Assembly (NCBI RefSeq): GCF_048544455.1 | Contig: NC_133536.1 | Span: 200,139,325-200,203,324, forward strand | DNA: 64,000 nucleotides | Direction of reading: 5' to 3' | Source of the DNA: Silene latifolia | Taxonomy: Eukaryota > Streptophyta > Magnoliopsida > Caryophyllales > Caryophyllaceae | Part shown: positions 10,923 through 22,259 of the stretch, piece by piece | Numbering within the stretch: position 1 is the stretch's first letter | Layout of the letters: each line of letters begins with the position of its first letter | Notes under the pieces: generated by a model | Told to the model about the DNA's origin: nothing | Databases searched by the model: none | The model's input: the letters and a program-made list of their open reading frames with translations, nothing else | Made by a program: the position numbers and the translations under genes

Positions 10923-11528
10923 ATGCCTAACAATAACACAAGGGCAGGGGTATTTTTGTCCAATGAAAAAAGGGAAATGGGTGAGGGCTCCTTTAGAGTG
11001 TATTATGGTGCTACTGGGGCAGCAATACCCTTCATGTGGGAGTCACAACCAGGTACACCAAAACATCCTATCTTTGATAAAAATGACAATACTGTCCCTC
11101 CTCTTACACCCCCACCTTCCTACCTTAGCTCCTCCTCCTCCTTGAGCTTAGGTCATGTCCATTCTAATAATAAAAGTCGAAAATCGAGGATTTTCGATAT
11201 TATTTTATCCTCGTTGTCACGGAAAAATTCACATGTTACCCCTACGTCGTCCCCATCGAGTACATTGTCATGGTCGACTACCTCGTCGAGTTCATCCTCG
11301 ATTTCCTCGCCGTCACATGGTGGAAGGAAGATTAGGAATAAGTCTCATAGGAGAAGTATTTCATTTTGTTCTTTTGGTGCAAAGTCTTCACTTTTTGATG
11401 ATGAAGAGGAGATTAATATCAATAATAATAATAAGGAAATGTGCTTGGGGGTGGTTATGAAGAAATACAAAGGGTGTTATTCAATGCAAGATATGAAGAA
11501 TGCAATTTTGTCAATCAAAGGGCATTGA
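10923..11528 (+). CDS. DUF688-like plant protein, 201 residues
   Basis: This is the only intact-looking host gene in the window. The N-terminal region carries IPFMWESQPGTPK at residues 35-47, matching the conserved N-terminal motif I know from plant DUF688-type proteins of unknown function. A Pro/Ser-rich linker follows (59-75), then a basic stretch SRKSRIFD (85-92), a long Ser/Thr-rich region (103-131), a basic patch GGRKIRNKSHRR (133-144), an acidic run DDEEE and an Asn run (159-170). There is a short C-terminal segment, YSMQDMKNAILSIKG. No signal peptide or membrane segment is visible, so a soluble, possibly nuclear, protein is inferred. The frame is uninterrupted, intronless and ends in TGA. 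Start chosen as the first in-frame ATG after the TATA-like box. The molecular role is unknown. Confidence 0.75.
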   Translation: MPNNNTRAGVFLSNEKREMGEGSFRVYYGATGAAIPFMWESQPGTPKHPIFDKNDNTVPPLTPPPSYLSSSSSLSLGHVHSNNKSRKSRIFDIILSSLSRKNSHVTPTSSPSSTLSWSTTSSSSSSISSPSHGGRKIRNKSHRRSISFCSFGAKSSLFDDEEEININNNNKEMCLGVVMKKYKGCYSMQDMKNAILSIKGH

Positions 11529-13162
11529 CAAAATAATATTCAAATTTAAGTATGTTTTTATTTTATTGAATTAAACTTTGTACATTTTAAAATTATTGAG
11601 TGCTAAATTAGATGGTAACTCTCCATCTTTATCTTTATCTGTTCAGTAGTTATTGTGAAAGATCGTCTTACACTGTGAGACGATTCCATTATGTAAAAAA
11701 ATAAACCATTTATTAACAATAAATGAACAACATTTTTACAAAAATGGACCGTCTACAGTGTGAAACCGTCTTATACTATATTTTATGTTATCTTTTGGGA
11801 AATTGTTTCTTGATTGGGTAGTAGTAGTTGTCTTGTTACATACACCCAAAAATCATGATCATGTATGAATATAATGTGGTGAAATCTCATAATGTCATAA
11901 GTTATGGACATGACTTATGAAAACTGTTAAAAATTGTATGATTCTCTATGTTTTGTATGCAAAGTACTGTAATAAGCAGGGGTGTGCAGAGATTTTGGAT
12001 CGTGTGCAATGGGTCAGTAACTCCTTGTGCAAAAATAAATGATTTTTGAGTTACTACTTTTGCCTTTACAATCATTTGTAAATGAAAAAGTCTCCTAAAA
12101 AACCGTCTCACCGTTAATAATATTATTATTTATGCAAACATAAAAAGAAAATGTTTTATATATATCGGGGACCTTTATAATCTAGGTGCTCAATCAATGT
12201 AATCGAATGAGTTGCTCAAGTGATAACATATTGGTTATAACTCTTCTTTCAATTCGATGCTTGTCGTCAGTCTATATCAATAAGAAAACGTAATTATGTA
12301 AAATGCTAAATTAGATTTAATAAGATTAAGGAAAGTGTTGCATTGTTTAGAAAAAATTACTAGTCATTTAAAACTTGATAGGCATCACTCGATATTCCAT
12401 AACTCTCGTCGTATGTATTTTGTTACGCTATGATAATATCACATATTTGTCTTTTGATAATTAATTAAATTTTCTAGGTATCCTAACTTTGTCCCATGTG
12501 ATAATATACGTCAACCAACTGATGAGTACGTGACATACACTATGATTTATGATGTGATTTTTATAACGAAAGTTGTGATTAAGAGTTTAGGTCGTACAGT
12601 TTCATTACTTCGTGATGATCATTACACCAAACATTAACATAGATAATTAAATTGGCAATTAATTGAGAAATTGAAGTGCCGTGCAAGATCGTGCGGTTCA
12701 AATTAATTGGTTCTTGAGTTTCAAGCTAAGCACATCAAGGGGTTCTACCATATTAAATACGAACTCTACTTTGTAATCAAATACAGTACGGATCACTTGT
12801 TTGCCTTTAATTAAATAGTCGCAAGCCTAATTTGAGCTCACAATTCAAATAACCTTGTTTAGATCATTTTTTTGCTTTAATTAAAGATCCTACACAAGTA
12901 CGAAGTAATAAAAAAACAAAGGAATGATTGAGACAAATAGAATAATAATATTAAGGGAAATGATAAATACAACCCATTAGATTGTATTTAAACATTTAAT
13001 ACCCTTCTATATTTGGTATTAATTTAAAAATTAGAGTGTAAATTACACATAAATCAATGCAATTAATGCATAAATTAACTATTTATTTCCTCTTTTAGTT
13101 GTTTAAATAGTGTCTAGTGAATCATAAATGTCAAGATACAGCTCACCCAAGATAAAGGCACA
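11529..13162. other. 3' flank and intergenic, one MITE
   Basis: AT-rich 3' flank of the DUF688-like gene, then a MITE-like inverted repeat (11655-11780). The rest, including GT-poor AT-rich DNA to 13160, holds nothing I can name. Confidence 0.55.
11655..11780. mobile_element. Small MITE with GACGGTYTCACACTGT-type ends
   Basis: The left end (AGATCGTCTTACACTGTGAGACG) and the complement of the right end (AGACGGTTTCACACTGTAGACG) are inverted copies about 27 bp long around an AT-rich core. TA dinucleotides flank the unit, which would suit a mariner/Stowaway-like family, but the exact ends are uncertain. Confidence 0.5.
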
Positions 13163-13330
13163 TGTGAGTATACCACATCGGAAAAAAAGGAAAGAGTTGT
13201 CTATCATATAAACCAAGGAGTTACTCCGCCCATTGCCAATTGGTTTTGGGATGGAACCTCTTTGGATTTATAAGTCGGACTCTCTCTCCTCCATACGGGT
13301 GTGGCTCAGGCCCGATAACGGAACTTATCA

Positions 13331-13343
13331 TGGTATCAGAGCC
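13331..13343 (+). promoter_or_regulatory. TRIM primer-binding site
   Basis: TGGTATCAGAGCC is complementary to the 3' end of initiator tRNA-Met and abuts the 5' LTR. Confidence 0.85.
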
Positions 13344-14169
13344 CATGGTCGAAAAAACTAAAAACAAAGACCTGGGCATGAAAAATAGAAAAACAAAAAC
13401 TGGGCCAGAAAAATTGCAGTTGGACAAAAGACTTAAAAAAATCCAATCTGCCTGAATAGGGACCTCACATGTGAGTATCCCACATCGGAAAAAAAGGAGA
13501 GAGTTGTCTATCATATAAACCCAAGGAGTTACTCCGCCCATTGCCAATTGGTTTTGGGATGAAACCTCCTTGGACTTATAAGCCGGACTCTCTCTCCTCC
13601 ACGCGGGTGCGGCCCAGGCCCGATAACGGAACAATACTACATTGTGATCCTGTAGCAACACTTCGCTATTGTTGCATAATGTCATATAAATGTTGCTTTA
13701 GAGTTTATGCAACACTTAATGAAGTGCTACATAAAGTCTTGTTGCATTAGCTCATTGCAACACTTAATGCAACACTTTTCAAACTAAAGCAACACTTTTA
13801 TAAAGTGTTGCATATGTTATGCTAATGCAACGCTTTTTTCAATTTCAAAGGCAACATTTTTATTTGCTAATGCAACACTTCTTGTGAAAAAATAGCAACA
13901 CTTCCTGAACTAATGCAATACTTTTCATGTTGAAAAGCAACACTTATAACAAACAAATGCAACATTTTTATTTTGTAAGCGCAACACTATTTACGTTCAA
14001 TAACAACACTTGTAATAAACAAATACAACACTACTTTATCCAAAGACAATACTTAATTGTAATTCTCGCTTATTGTGCATTCAATTGCAAATCATTCCAA
14101 AATTGCAATAGATTCAGTCTCAAAATGAATGTCATTACATTTCCAAAAAGAATCAAAAGTAGAACTTAG

Positions 14170-17100
14170 CAAATGTTTAAGTAGAAAAAATGTAGCAAAT
14201 GTTTAAATAGAACAAATGAGTAACGATTATTATATTAAAAGTCTTCATTGTTGTACTTTGGACCATATGTATGTTGCCACCCGAACAGAAAATCAACCCA
14301 CGGCAAAATAATAATACCTCAAATGTAACCTCTAACATAAAAAATGGAACACAATTAGATTTGAGGATCGCGGAATATTTAAAGGTATGCCTACAATCAT
14401 AGCCATCTCAGCCAACAACTACTGTGAACGTCACTATAAGGTATTACATGTTTTTCGCCTAAATTAAAGTGGTGTCTTCTAAATGTTCTAAGTAGAATAA
14501 GCAATCAGTCGAGTTTGTACTGTGTAAGTTACTATTTATACTCCTGGCAAAACAAAGAAAAAAGAAAAAAAACTGCCAAAGTAGATACCTGAGAGCAATC
14601 AGATAGTACTTCTCGTTGCTTTCTTTGTAGCGCTTTGCCTAATCAATTGAAACACGCAAAGCATAAGAATACATCTAAAGACTACACATCCTCCATAATG
14701 ACGATCTTTCTTTTACTTTTACACTGATAAATGCTCACATTCAAATTAAATTTCATATCAGAAGAGGATAAATGAGATTGCTCATGCATTGTCAAATACA
14801 GAAAACAAATTGTCGATGGCAAACTAAATTGACTAAAATAGTCTTTGACAACTAAAACTATTCATAGTGCTGAAGTAGTTAAAAGTATTCAGGTCATTTT
14901 CCTCTCCAACCTACTTACGTCGGGATTGCATACTCTTTCATTCCAGCCGAGCTACTTTTATCCAATGAGTCATGTTGTCATCCAATTGTCCATCCTTAAG
15001 ACACATATAGTAACAACTAACAAAAATATTCTACTTCAATGAACTGTCATCTTCCGTTTCAACCAACCTGCTTATAATATTAGAGTCACATTTTCATCCA
15101 ATTAATGAGCTCAGGGTTTTGAGGTGAAACAACTCGTAACAAAATAATGTTATCGAAATAACATAATTGACCTGCAGAAAATTAGTAGTATTATCACAAT
15201 TCAGTTATAAGTACCCTATATTTTAATGTCTATAATGATATTGAATTCCCATAGCTCAAGGGGCTAAGATAAATCCGATAATAATGCTTTATCTAGTTGA
15301 GAGTTATGATCATGAAAATTACCTTGGGAATACGAATAGGAATCTATGCGGCGGCATACACACAAACCTTCGTAATTTTATGCCCTTCCTGAACATGAAA
15401 AAATGATTTAGAATTGTGCCATAACTTTCCCACTGATGCCAAAAAAAGAGTCAACTGCATACCAACTTAGGAATGTGTACGAAACACGGAAACGAAAGGG
15501 ATAACAATTTAGGATCAACTAACATTTATGTTCGTTCTTTCAAACTGTCTAATGAAATGTAAAACAAATTACAATGAGACAAGAATAGAAATAGGAGAAC
15601 CTTTTAAAAGAGAGTCGATCATATATCGAGTGAAAGAAAAAACAAAGCAAGCTATTAGCATCCTATATTCTTTACATTATCCACACTTGACCCTTACCCA
15701 TATGATCACCATATCTAAGGCAGTTGGCTCTTAATAGGCGAACCATCAAATAGAGTCTGAAAGAATGAACAAAATTGACATTGACAGTCTTATAATGGTC
15801 TAGTATAAACTTACTTGTCATTTATTTTGCATCTTCTACGCTGTTCTATAGTAGAGTGTTTAGATCTTGGAGTGTTGGCCTTCTGATCACTGTTATTTCC
15901 ATCAACTTTCACCCCCAATTCCCCTGTAAAATGGTCACTACAAGTGACTTAAAACCTCTTATATAACTGTGTAACATGAAATTGATGAGTAAAATTTTAA
16001 TCATTTAGCAATTGACAAATTTTTAAACAACTAGATACAACAACTTCAAACTCTACATTAAATTGCCAGCAACATTATAGCTTCATTCCATCAACATTCA
16101 ACATTATAGCTTCATTTCATCTACCTCTTTCCTGCAACACTATAAGACCTCTCTTTTAAATATTTTGTTCAGTTAAGCAAAGCCAAATACGAGTATCTTA
16201 TCTTTATCTACTTCCTTTAGCGAATTCTTTTCCAATACAAAGACAAATACGAGATAAAATATCGCTTGGGGTTAAGCTTTACCAATAGTGTGCTACGATT
16301 TTCTCTCCTAGTATCTTTATCTGTGAAAAAAATTACATTCAAAATTAAGAAACCACTTGAGTTAACTGACTCATTCCCATGAAACAATGTCCAAACTTCC
16401 ACGAGAACTAATTATCGCCACCCTAATTGAAGTCACATTTGTGCACAAAATTGTTTGCAGGCGGAATAAGTGGTTGAAACTTTTTATAACTAGTTGGCTC
16501 AACAAACACAGACTTTTTCATTTGCTATCTACAGATTGGCTAATGCTTTAATTGAATTATATCTACCAGGAACTATAATATTTAGTCTTGTATGGCAAAG
16601 TACATGACAAGCTAAGACATATCATTTAGCATACATAGTTGCCTTGTACTCTTCCCAGCTACCATTGAAATTATCTTTTTTATACTCCTTCCATCCAAAG
16701 CATTTGTTTACTTTTGATTAAAAAAACTCTCAAAAAGAAAAAAGTAAACAAATGAATAAGACCGAGGGAGTAACTATATTACACCTGAAATATAACTAGA
16801 AAGATAAATTACAACTAGATATAGCAACACTTGAAATAACTGAATGAGGCATTTCAACAAACAGTTGAGGCGCATTAAGAAATAACATCAATACAACTGT
16901 CACAGCATCACATGTAGGTTGACATTGTCACAGATAGAGAACAAACACTATGTCTAAACATTTACATACATGATCTATCATTCAAATACAACTAATTAAT
17001 CATAAATCAGAAGTCACAAAATTGTAGCCTAACAGTTTAACATGAAGAATTCGATACGCTGAGGAGTAGAACAAGACCTGATAAGATTCTTGGAGGTGAT

Positions 17101-17914
17101 CTACAATCTTTGATTGCAGCACCAGTAAAACCACCACTACTTAACCCTAGAAATAATAAAATAAATAAATTCAAAATTAATCAAAGAGGGGGATGGGGAT
17201 GTAATGAAACACTAGAAATAGGATGAAAAAACCAAACTCGCTACTGCTGTTGTCGATGGAACGGGCGATGCGGAGGGCAACAAAGGTATTAGGTGAGATC
17301 TGAACAAGAACTCGACCGCATAAACTCGCTACTGCTGTTGTCGCTTCGTCCCAATATTTAACATGACAAGTTTTATCTCACTAATTAAAAGAGGTGTCGA
17401 TATCTAATTAAAGGCGAGGCGTTACCGTGTTGATGGGTGTCGGCTTGTGAGGGTGGAGATAAGGATGAGATGAGGAGTTTGAGTGATGAAGATTGAAGAA
17501 TGTCACATAATGAATGCTAGGGTGCGTTCCGGGTATGAGTATAAACACCTGTGTTCTGTATTTTTTTTTTTAAATTAGATTTTTTTTTATTTAAGGCCAC
17601 GGCTCTTTCAATAACCGTTGACTTTTATTTTCTTTTATACATTTGGCTTCGGTTCTTTGCCAATGACCGTAGCCTTTTACAATAGGCTACGGTTATTTGC
17701 AACAACTGAATGAAGAAGACGGTGTGAAGGAATGAATGAATGAGAAGGAATGAAAAAATTTTAGGCGGTGGATGTGAATGAAGAAGACGGTGTGAATGAA
17801 TGGTTGCAATTCCCAAAAAAAAAAATGGCGCAATTTCATTTTAACATGAAAAAATTTTAAGGCGCAAAAACTAAAAATGAAAAAAAATTTAGAGGTAATA
17901 TACTTATGTGACAT
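14170..17914. other. CACTA interior, no gene recognised
   Basis: Only short frames under 70 codons. The segment 17090-17540 is locally richer in G and C and reads on the minus strand like a transcript leader, which could be a captured host fragment or a transposase 5' exon remnant; neither is proven. Near 17600-17705 the words GGCTACGGT and ACCGTAGCC form small inverted repeats. Confidence 0.45.
16685..16770. mobile_element. Stowaway-type MITE (86 bp)
   Basis: Left end CTCCTTCCATCCAAAGCATTTG and complemented right end CTCCCTCGGTCTTATTCATTTG are inverted copies. TA dinucleotides flank both sides (16683-16684, 16771-16772), the mariner/Stowaway target duplication. It is nested in the CACTA element. 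Confidence 0.8.
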
Positions 17915-18520
17915 AAGTGTTGCTCAAGTGTTGCGACAAAATGCAACATTTGTATAAGAACGTTGCACTTATAGTAATATATTGCAACACTTAATTTAAA
18001 GTGATGCCATATGTAAGTAAAAGCAACATTTTTAAATAAAGCGTTGCTTAATTAACTTAAACTTGCAACACAAACCGTAAGTGTTGCACATGAAATGTTG
18101 CATTATGTCTACTTTTGTAGTAGTGGAACTTATCAATAAATGCCTTGTCTTTACCTACGTGGGTGGGTTTTATTTAATCCGTCACGAGCTTATAATGGAT
18201 ATTGTCCGTCACAAATGAGAATTTATGATACCGATTATGTTACTAGTTTTTTACTCGCTAAAACATTTCCCATCTTTTAGATTGGGCTATAGTATGACAA
18301 ACACATTCATAGAGAAAAACTCGCAATGTTGCAGCCCATAGTTTATCAGGCCAGTCTTTTAACAGTTTCGTAGACATGATTATTATAGAACGTTTTTTAT
18401 TAAAGACGCATAAAGCTCGGTTACTTAAACAAAATTTGAAGTACCTAATTAAATTTTCGATTTGTGATCAAAACTTGATCGTTTTTACTAAACGTTCTTG
18501 TAAACTTAGAGAAATAGGAA

Positions 18521-18768
18521 CATACATTGGATGTAATACCCCAGACCTCATTAGTTTTTGAGCTTATGTGTATTTTTTCCGAGTTTTTCAAAATTGATAA
18601 GTTGCATTTTAATTTTTGCCGTCAAAACTAAAATTTAACTGAGCTTATATATACTTTTGAGTTATATTGTAATTTTTTGAGTTTAATGTCTAATTGAATG
18701 AACTCAAAGACTTTAAAACAAAACTCAAAAACTAAGCAATTGATGGTAATACATCGGATGTATAATCC
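18521..18768. mobile_element. Fold-back MITE, unclassified
   Basis: Left CATACATTGGATGTAATACC and complemented right TATACATCCGATGTATTACC are inverted copies. Inner inverted words (GTTTTTGAGCTT and AAACTCAAAAACTA) extend the fold. No clear target duplication. Confidence 0.55.
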
Positions 18769-19011
18769 ACCTACTGGTAAACTTAGGCTGATGTTATAGG
18801 ACTACAAACTAAGTTATCAATCAATATTATATATTAAATCCAGAAACCAAAGGGCTTTAATGTAATTAAAGAAAGCTATACAAATTAATTATACGATATA
18901 GTTTTAAATCAATAGTACCGTGTGATGGACCCAATGCAAATATTATATAGTTTGGGTTAAAATTAAATTATATAGAAGCTTGGTGATTTTCCTAAACATG
19001 ATCAATTTTCT

Positions 19012-19180
19012 TAAAATAAAATAATTAATTAAGATGGTCAATTCCCTTAAAATAAAATAATTAATTAATTAAGATGGTCAATTTCAAGAGACTAAAAGAA
19101 AGAAGATGTCTGGTAATTTTCCTAAATATTTATAGAATACTAGAAGATGGTCAATTTATTTAAAATAAAATAATTAATTA
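19012..19180 (+). repeat. Three spaced copies of an AT-rich unit
   Basis: The unit TTAAAATAAAATAATTAATT preceded or followed by GATGGTCAATT occurs near 19013, 19048 and 19159. Confidence 0.65.
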
Positions 19181-19514
19181 GTATAAACATGCATACTTAT
19201 GGTATTAATTATTATCATCATAAAACTATATATTAAATTTAAAATCTATGCAATTTTATTACATTTTATAGTTTATTAGATGTATAGAGATGTTAATTAT
19301 TTAACATACAAAAATATAATAAGTAGGTTATAAATAATTCAAGTTAGATTCCATAATATATAATATTGCATAATTCTTTCGATTTGATTTAATGCATATA
19401 TGTAATATATTTATATAAATATATAATCCTCTTAAAACTGCATGCCTAAGTAGTAAAAGTAATTTCGTCAGTAAAGAAAAGAATTGTAGTAATATTGGAT
19501 ATACTTATATGATA

Positions 19515-19755
19515 GTAATCACTTATTTGAATAGTAAAAGTAACAATATTATCAACGAGATTAATGAGAGTGGTAGAAACAACAACGGAAGTAGTGAAAT
19601 AATCAATATTAATGCGGCAATAGTGGAAGTAACAATAATTATGGCGGGAGTAGTGAAATTATCAATATTAATGCGGCAGTAGTGACAGTAAAAACAATTA
19701 CGGCGAGAGTAGTGAAAATAACAATGATTACGGGCAAGTAGTAAAATGTTATTAC
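19515..19755 (+). repeat. Degenerate minisatellite, unit about 30-60 bp
   Basis: Repeated words GGAAGTAGTGAAA, TAACAATAATTACGGC and ATCAATATTAATGCGGCA recur with substitutions. There is no open frame through it. Confidence 0.6.
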
Positions 19756-19956
19756 TATTATTTCATTAATAAGAGTAAAATATTAATAGTAGGAGTAGTG
19801 ATTTTGTCTCAAAATTTATTTCATCGTAATTTTAGTATATGTTATAAAAAAATATATTAATGATAAATTTATACGTTATGCAACTTTAAGTAATTTTATT
19901 TAATGAAAAAAAAAGTAATGGTAAGTAGAGGTAGCCCGGGCGAAACTGGGCACCAA

Positions 19957-21242
19957 TCTTATCTATATAAAACCAAAAACATTTCAAGCATTCTCCTTAA
20001 GGCACGTCATCACATACATATTTTTATTTTTTTTATTTTTTAAAGAAATGTGGGACCCACAAAAAAATCTAGAAAAAATTGCTAAAAATAAAAATCTATG
20101 TTTAAGTTTTAGACGTAAATGTTTACGTTTATGTTTTCTACACATTAGTAAATAATAACGAATAATAAATAATTTAAAAATAAATTATTCAACCCCAAAA
20201 ATTTTACTAATAAATTACAATATATTGCAACAACTCTAGAAAATTCAATCCAAATTTTTACTACAATAATAAATTACAATAACAATTAACATGAAGTTCG
20301 AAAAAAAATACATCAGCTGATACATGTAGAATTTCTAAGGGGAATATAATATGAGAAAAAAGGGAGAAGTTATCATAAACTTGCTCAATTAATAAACATG
20401 AATTAATGGCCTTTATATAGGCCTACAATATAAAACAGGTTCTAGCTTAAGTGAGATGTATACCCACGTTTCCCATGATCACAACACAACTAGATTTATG
20501 CTAATAACTACTAAAGTAGCTAATTAGAGCATCTCCAATGGTTTCCTTTAGGGACTTGCTTGCAATATTTATAAAATTGCAAGCAAGTAGCTTACCATTG
20601 GAGTATGAAATAATTGATGTAGCTTATGAGCATTGTAGCTCTACCAAGCATGTAGCTTGATTTTAAAAAATAAAAATAAAATAAAAAGTAAAATTTTTCA
20701 TTGGTGAAAATTTTATTGTGGGACCCATAAAGTTAGAAAATGTTGTAGCAAACCATTGGAGCGGTATGTAGTTGAAGAGCAAAATAGCTTAAAAAACCGA
20801 GTTGCAAAACCAAACTACAATGCGTTGTAGCTGTCCACCGGAGATGCTCTTATAACAACTACTAAATAATAGGAATCACTAAAACTAATTTTGGAGCATA
20901 ACTCCAACAATACACAATCAATATTATTACAAAAATACTAAATACTAAATTTAAGTTTAAATAAATCGTAAATGGAGTAAGAAATTAAAGAACAACATAC
21001 TAGAATTTCCTTTAAAAAAAAAAAAGAAGGTATTATCTCATAAATATACTCGGTCAGATATAATTTTTCTATATGACATTCCATTTAATATACTCTATAG
21101 TCCATGCCATGTTTTAACACTGATTTAACCTATTATCATTATAAGAGAAATAGTATTTTGGTTAAAAAATTTTAAATGTTAATTATTTACGACGATGTTC
21201 ATATAAATATACCCGTGCAATTTTGCACGGGTTGAAAACTAG
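19957..21242 (+). mobile_element. Helitron (non-autonomous)
   Basis: The 3' end has the hairpin CCCGTGCAATTTTGCACGGG followed by TTGAAAACTAG and then T, the Helitron 3' signature (hairpin plus CTRR, inserted before T). The 5' end is TC-initiated and AT-rich (TCTTATCTATATAAAACC), preceded by A. The exact 5' base could instead be 19962. No Rep/helicase frame is present. A 323-bp MITE is nested inside. Confidence 0.7.
20527..20849. mobile_element. MITE with GAGCATCTCC ends
   Basis: Starts GAGCATCTCCAATGG and ends CCGGAGATGCTC; TTA is duplicated at 20524-20526 and 20850-20852. A TTA duplication suits the PIF/Harbinger (Tourist) group. The element carries internal GCAAGCAAG words. It lies within the Helitron, so it inserted later. 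Confidence 0.7.
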
Positions 21243-21584
21243 TACTAGTTTATACTAACTTAAAACTAGTACTAGTTTATACTAACTCTAAACTACTCGT
21301 AACCGAAATAAAGAGACAAGTTCCATTATGTTTCGAGAAACCTAATTCACTCAAGTTGCACGCCCTTTATTATTATTATTCCAGTGACGATGGAAATCGT
21401 TTTAATTCCTAATGGTATTCTAAATTGCATTTAAATATATTTGTTTTTATTATATGTATATGTATACCTAAGATACAAGATATACGACGAGTGAGTACCA
21501 AAAAAGGTTAACCCTAATTCTGATAGTCTTCGTGTTCATCGTTCCCCTCCTAAAAAACCCTTAAACAAACAGAAGAAAAAAACA
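21243..21584. other. Upstream flank of the kelch-type frame
   Basis: Begins with a two-copy tandem duplication of ACTAGTACTAGTTTATACTA (21240-21291), then AT-rich DNA with TATATGTATATG near 21450 that could hold a TATA box for the frame at 21585. Confidence 0.5.
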
Positions 21585-22259
21585 ATGGCGAAACTATTGA
21601 CAATTTGTGAGGATGAGAAATTCAATGGTAGAAGTAGTAGACATCGGTATTATAGCATGTATTTGTTGAAGGATGTGGATAAGACGGAGAATACAAGTGA
21701 TTCAAGTATTGAAGTTGAAAAGCTGGATTACAAGATGAAGATGGGGAAATCCTATGACAAAAGCCCTGAATATTGTGCTGTTGTTGTTGGTTATCATCAC
21801 GATAACATATACATCATTGGGGGTGCTGATTCTCAACACAAACCGAAAACAGATGTGTTGATCTTACCTTTGAATCCAGATAATAAATCTAAAAATATCA
21901 TCCAAAAAGGTCCTTCTTTGATTTCAGGTAAATTCAATCCTATTGCTATCCCATCCAAAAATCATCTCTACGTATTTTCTACAATCCTATACGAGTTGGG
22001 ATTTAAGTCGGAATTCAGCTTTCTTGAAAATCTTTCTAGGTGCGAAGTTCTGAGTTGGGAGCGCGGGTCGGTTTGGTCCACTTTAGACATTCCTTCCGAA
22101 CCTCCCGTCGCCTACCTCCCAATGACAAGGAGAACAGATTCCGTTATCAAATCGATGCTTATGTGTCGGGTAATCTTGATGGTTTTGATGGTGTTTTTAT
22201 TTCGATTAAACAAGTTTGTTCATAGTCTTGTACTTTTTGGTGTGGAGTTTATGAGTTGA
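21585..22259 (+). pseudogene. Kelch-repeat-type gene, broken or partial
   Basis: The 224-codon frame resembles plant kelch/F-box-kelch proteins: IYIIGG at residues 75-80 followed by DVLILPLNP (90-98) looks like a kelch blade. The usual N-terminal F-box is not apparent. After about residue 178 the frame turns hydrophobic and unlike kelch. An overlapping frame (22040-22225) carries RFRYQIDAYVSGNLDGFDG and GVFISI, which looks like the continuation of kelch sequence. A frame change near 22100-22140 is therefore inferred, or an unrecognised intron. The end shares a 50-bp word set (CTTTTTGGTGTGGAGTTTATGAG) with 32638-32690. Function unknown; such proteins usually act as interaction domains. Confidence 0.5.

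Larger units (their letters stand above)
13632..18125. mobile_element. Non-autonomous CACTA (En/Spm) transposon, 4.5 kb
   Basis: The right end complement reads CACTACTACAAAAGTAG; the left end reads CAATACTACATTGTGATC, the same terminus with some changes. A 3-bp duplication GAA (13629-13631, 18126-18128) flanks it, as CACTA elements make. Both subterminal regions (13650-14060 and 17915-18120) are packed with GCAACACTT/AAGTGTTGC motifs in both orientations, the usual layout of transposase-binding repeats. The interior shows no TNP transposase frame. It contains a nested Stowaway MITE and duplicated words (CTCGCTACTGCTGTTGTCG near 17240 and 17328; a pair of GAAGAAGACGGTGTGAA near 17715 and 17783). 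Confidence 0.85.
13163..18135 (+). mobile_element. TRIM retrotransposon, 3' LTR split by a CACTA element
   Basis: Two LTRs of ~165-170 bp start TGTGAGTAT(C/A)CCACATCGG, a start typical of plant terminal-repeat retrotransposons in miniature (Katydid type). The first LTR (13163-13330) ends GGAACTTATCA and is followed at once by TGGTATCAGAGCC (13331-13343), a tRNA-Met primer site. The second begins at 13470 and breaks after GGAA at 13631. Its missing end, CTTATCA, is found at 18129-18135 beyond the CACTA insert. The interior is only ~140 bp with no gene. No exact 5-bp duplication is visible, although ATAAA occurs 6 bp before the left end and right after the right end. Confidence 0.85.
18136..19956. 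other. AT-rich intergenic region with repeats
   Basis: Contains a fold-back MITE (18521-18768), three copies of a GATGGTCAATT ... AAAATAAAATAATTAATT unit (19012-19180) and a degenerate minisatellite (19515-19755). No gene seen; the 61-codon frame at 18376 has no support. Confidence 0.55.

Noticed and set aside
13331..13343. tRNA-like words TGGTATCAGAGC as tRNA gene ends
   Set aside because: They abut LTRs and are primer-binding sites; no cloverleaf sequence surrounds them.
13221..13685. 154-codon minus-strand frame across the TRIM
   Set aside because: It spans both LTRs and the interior of a non-coding TRIM; the repeated peptide comes from the LTR pair.
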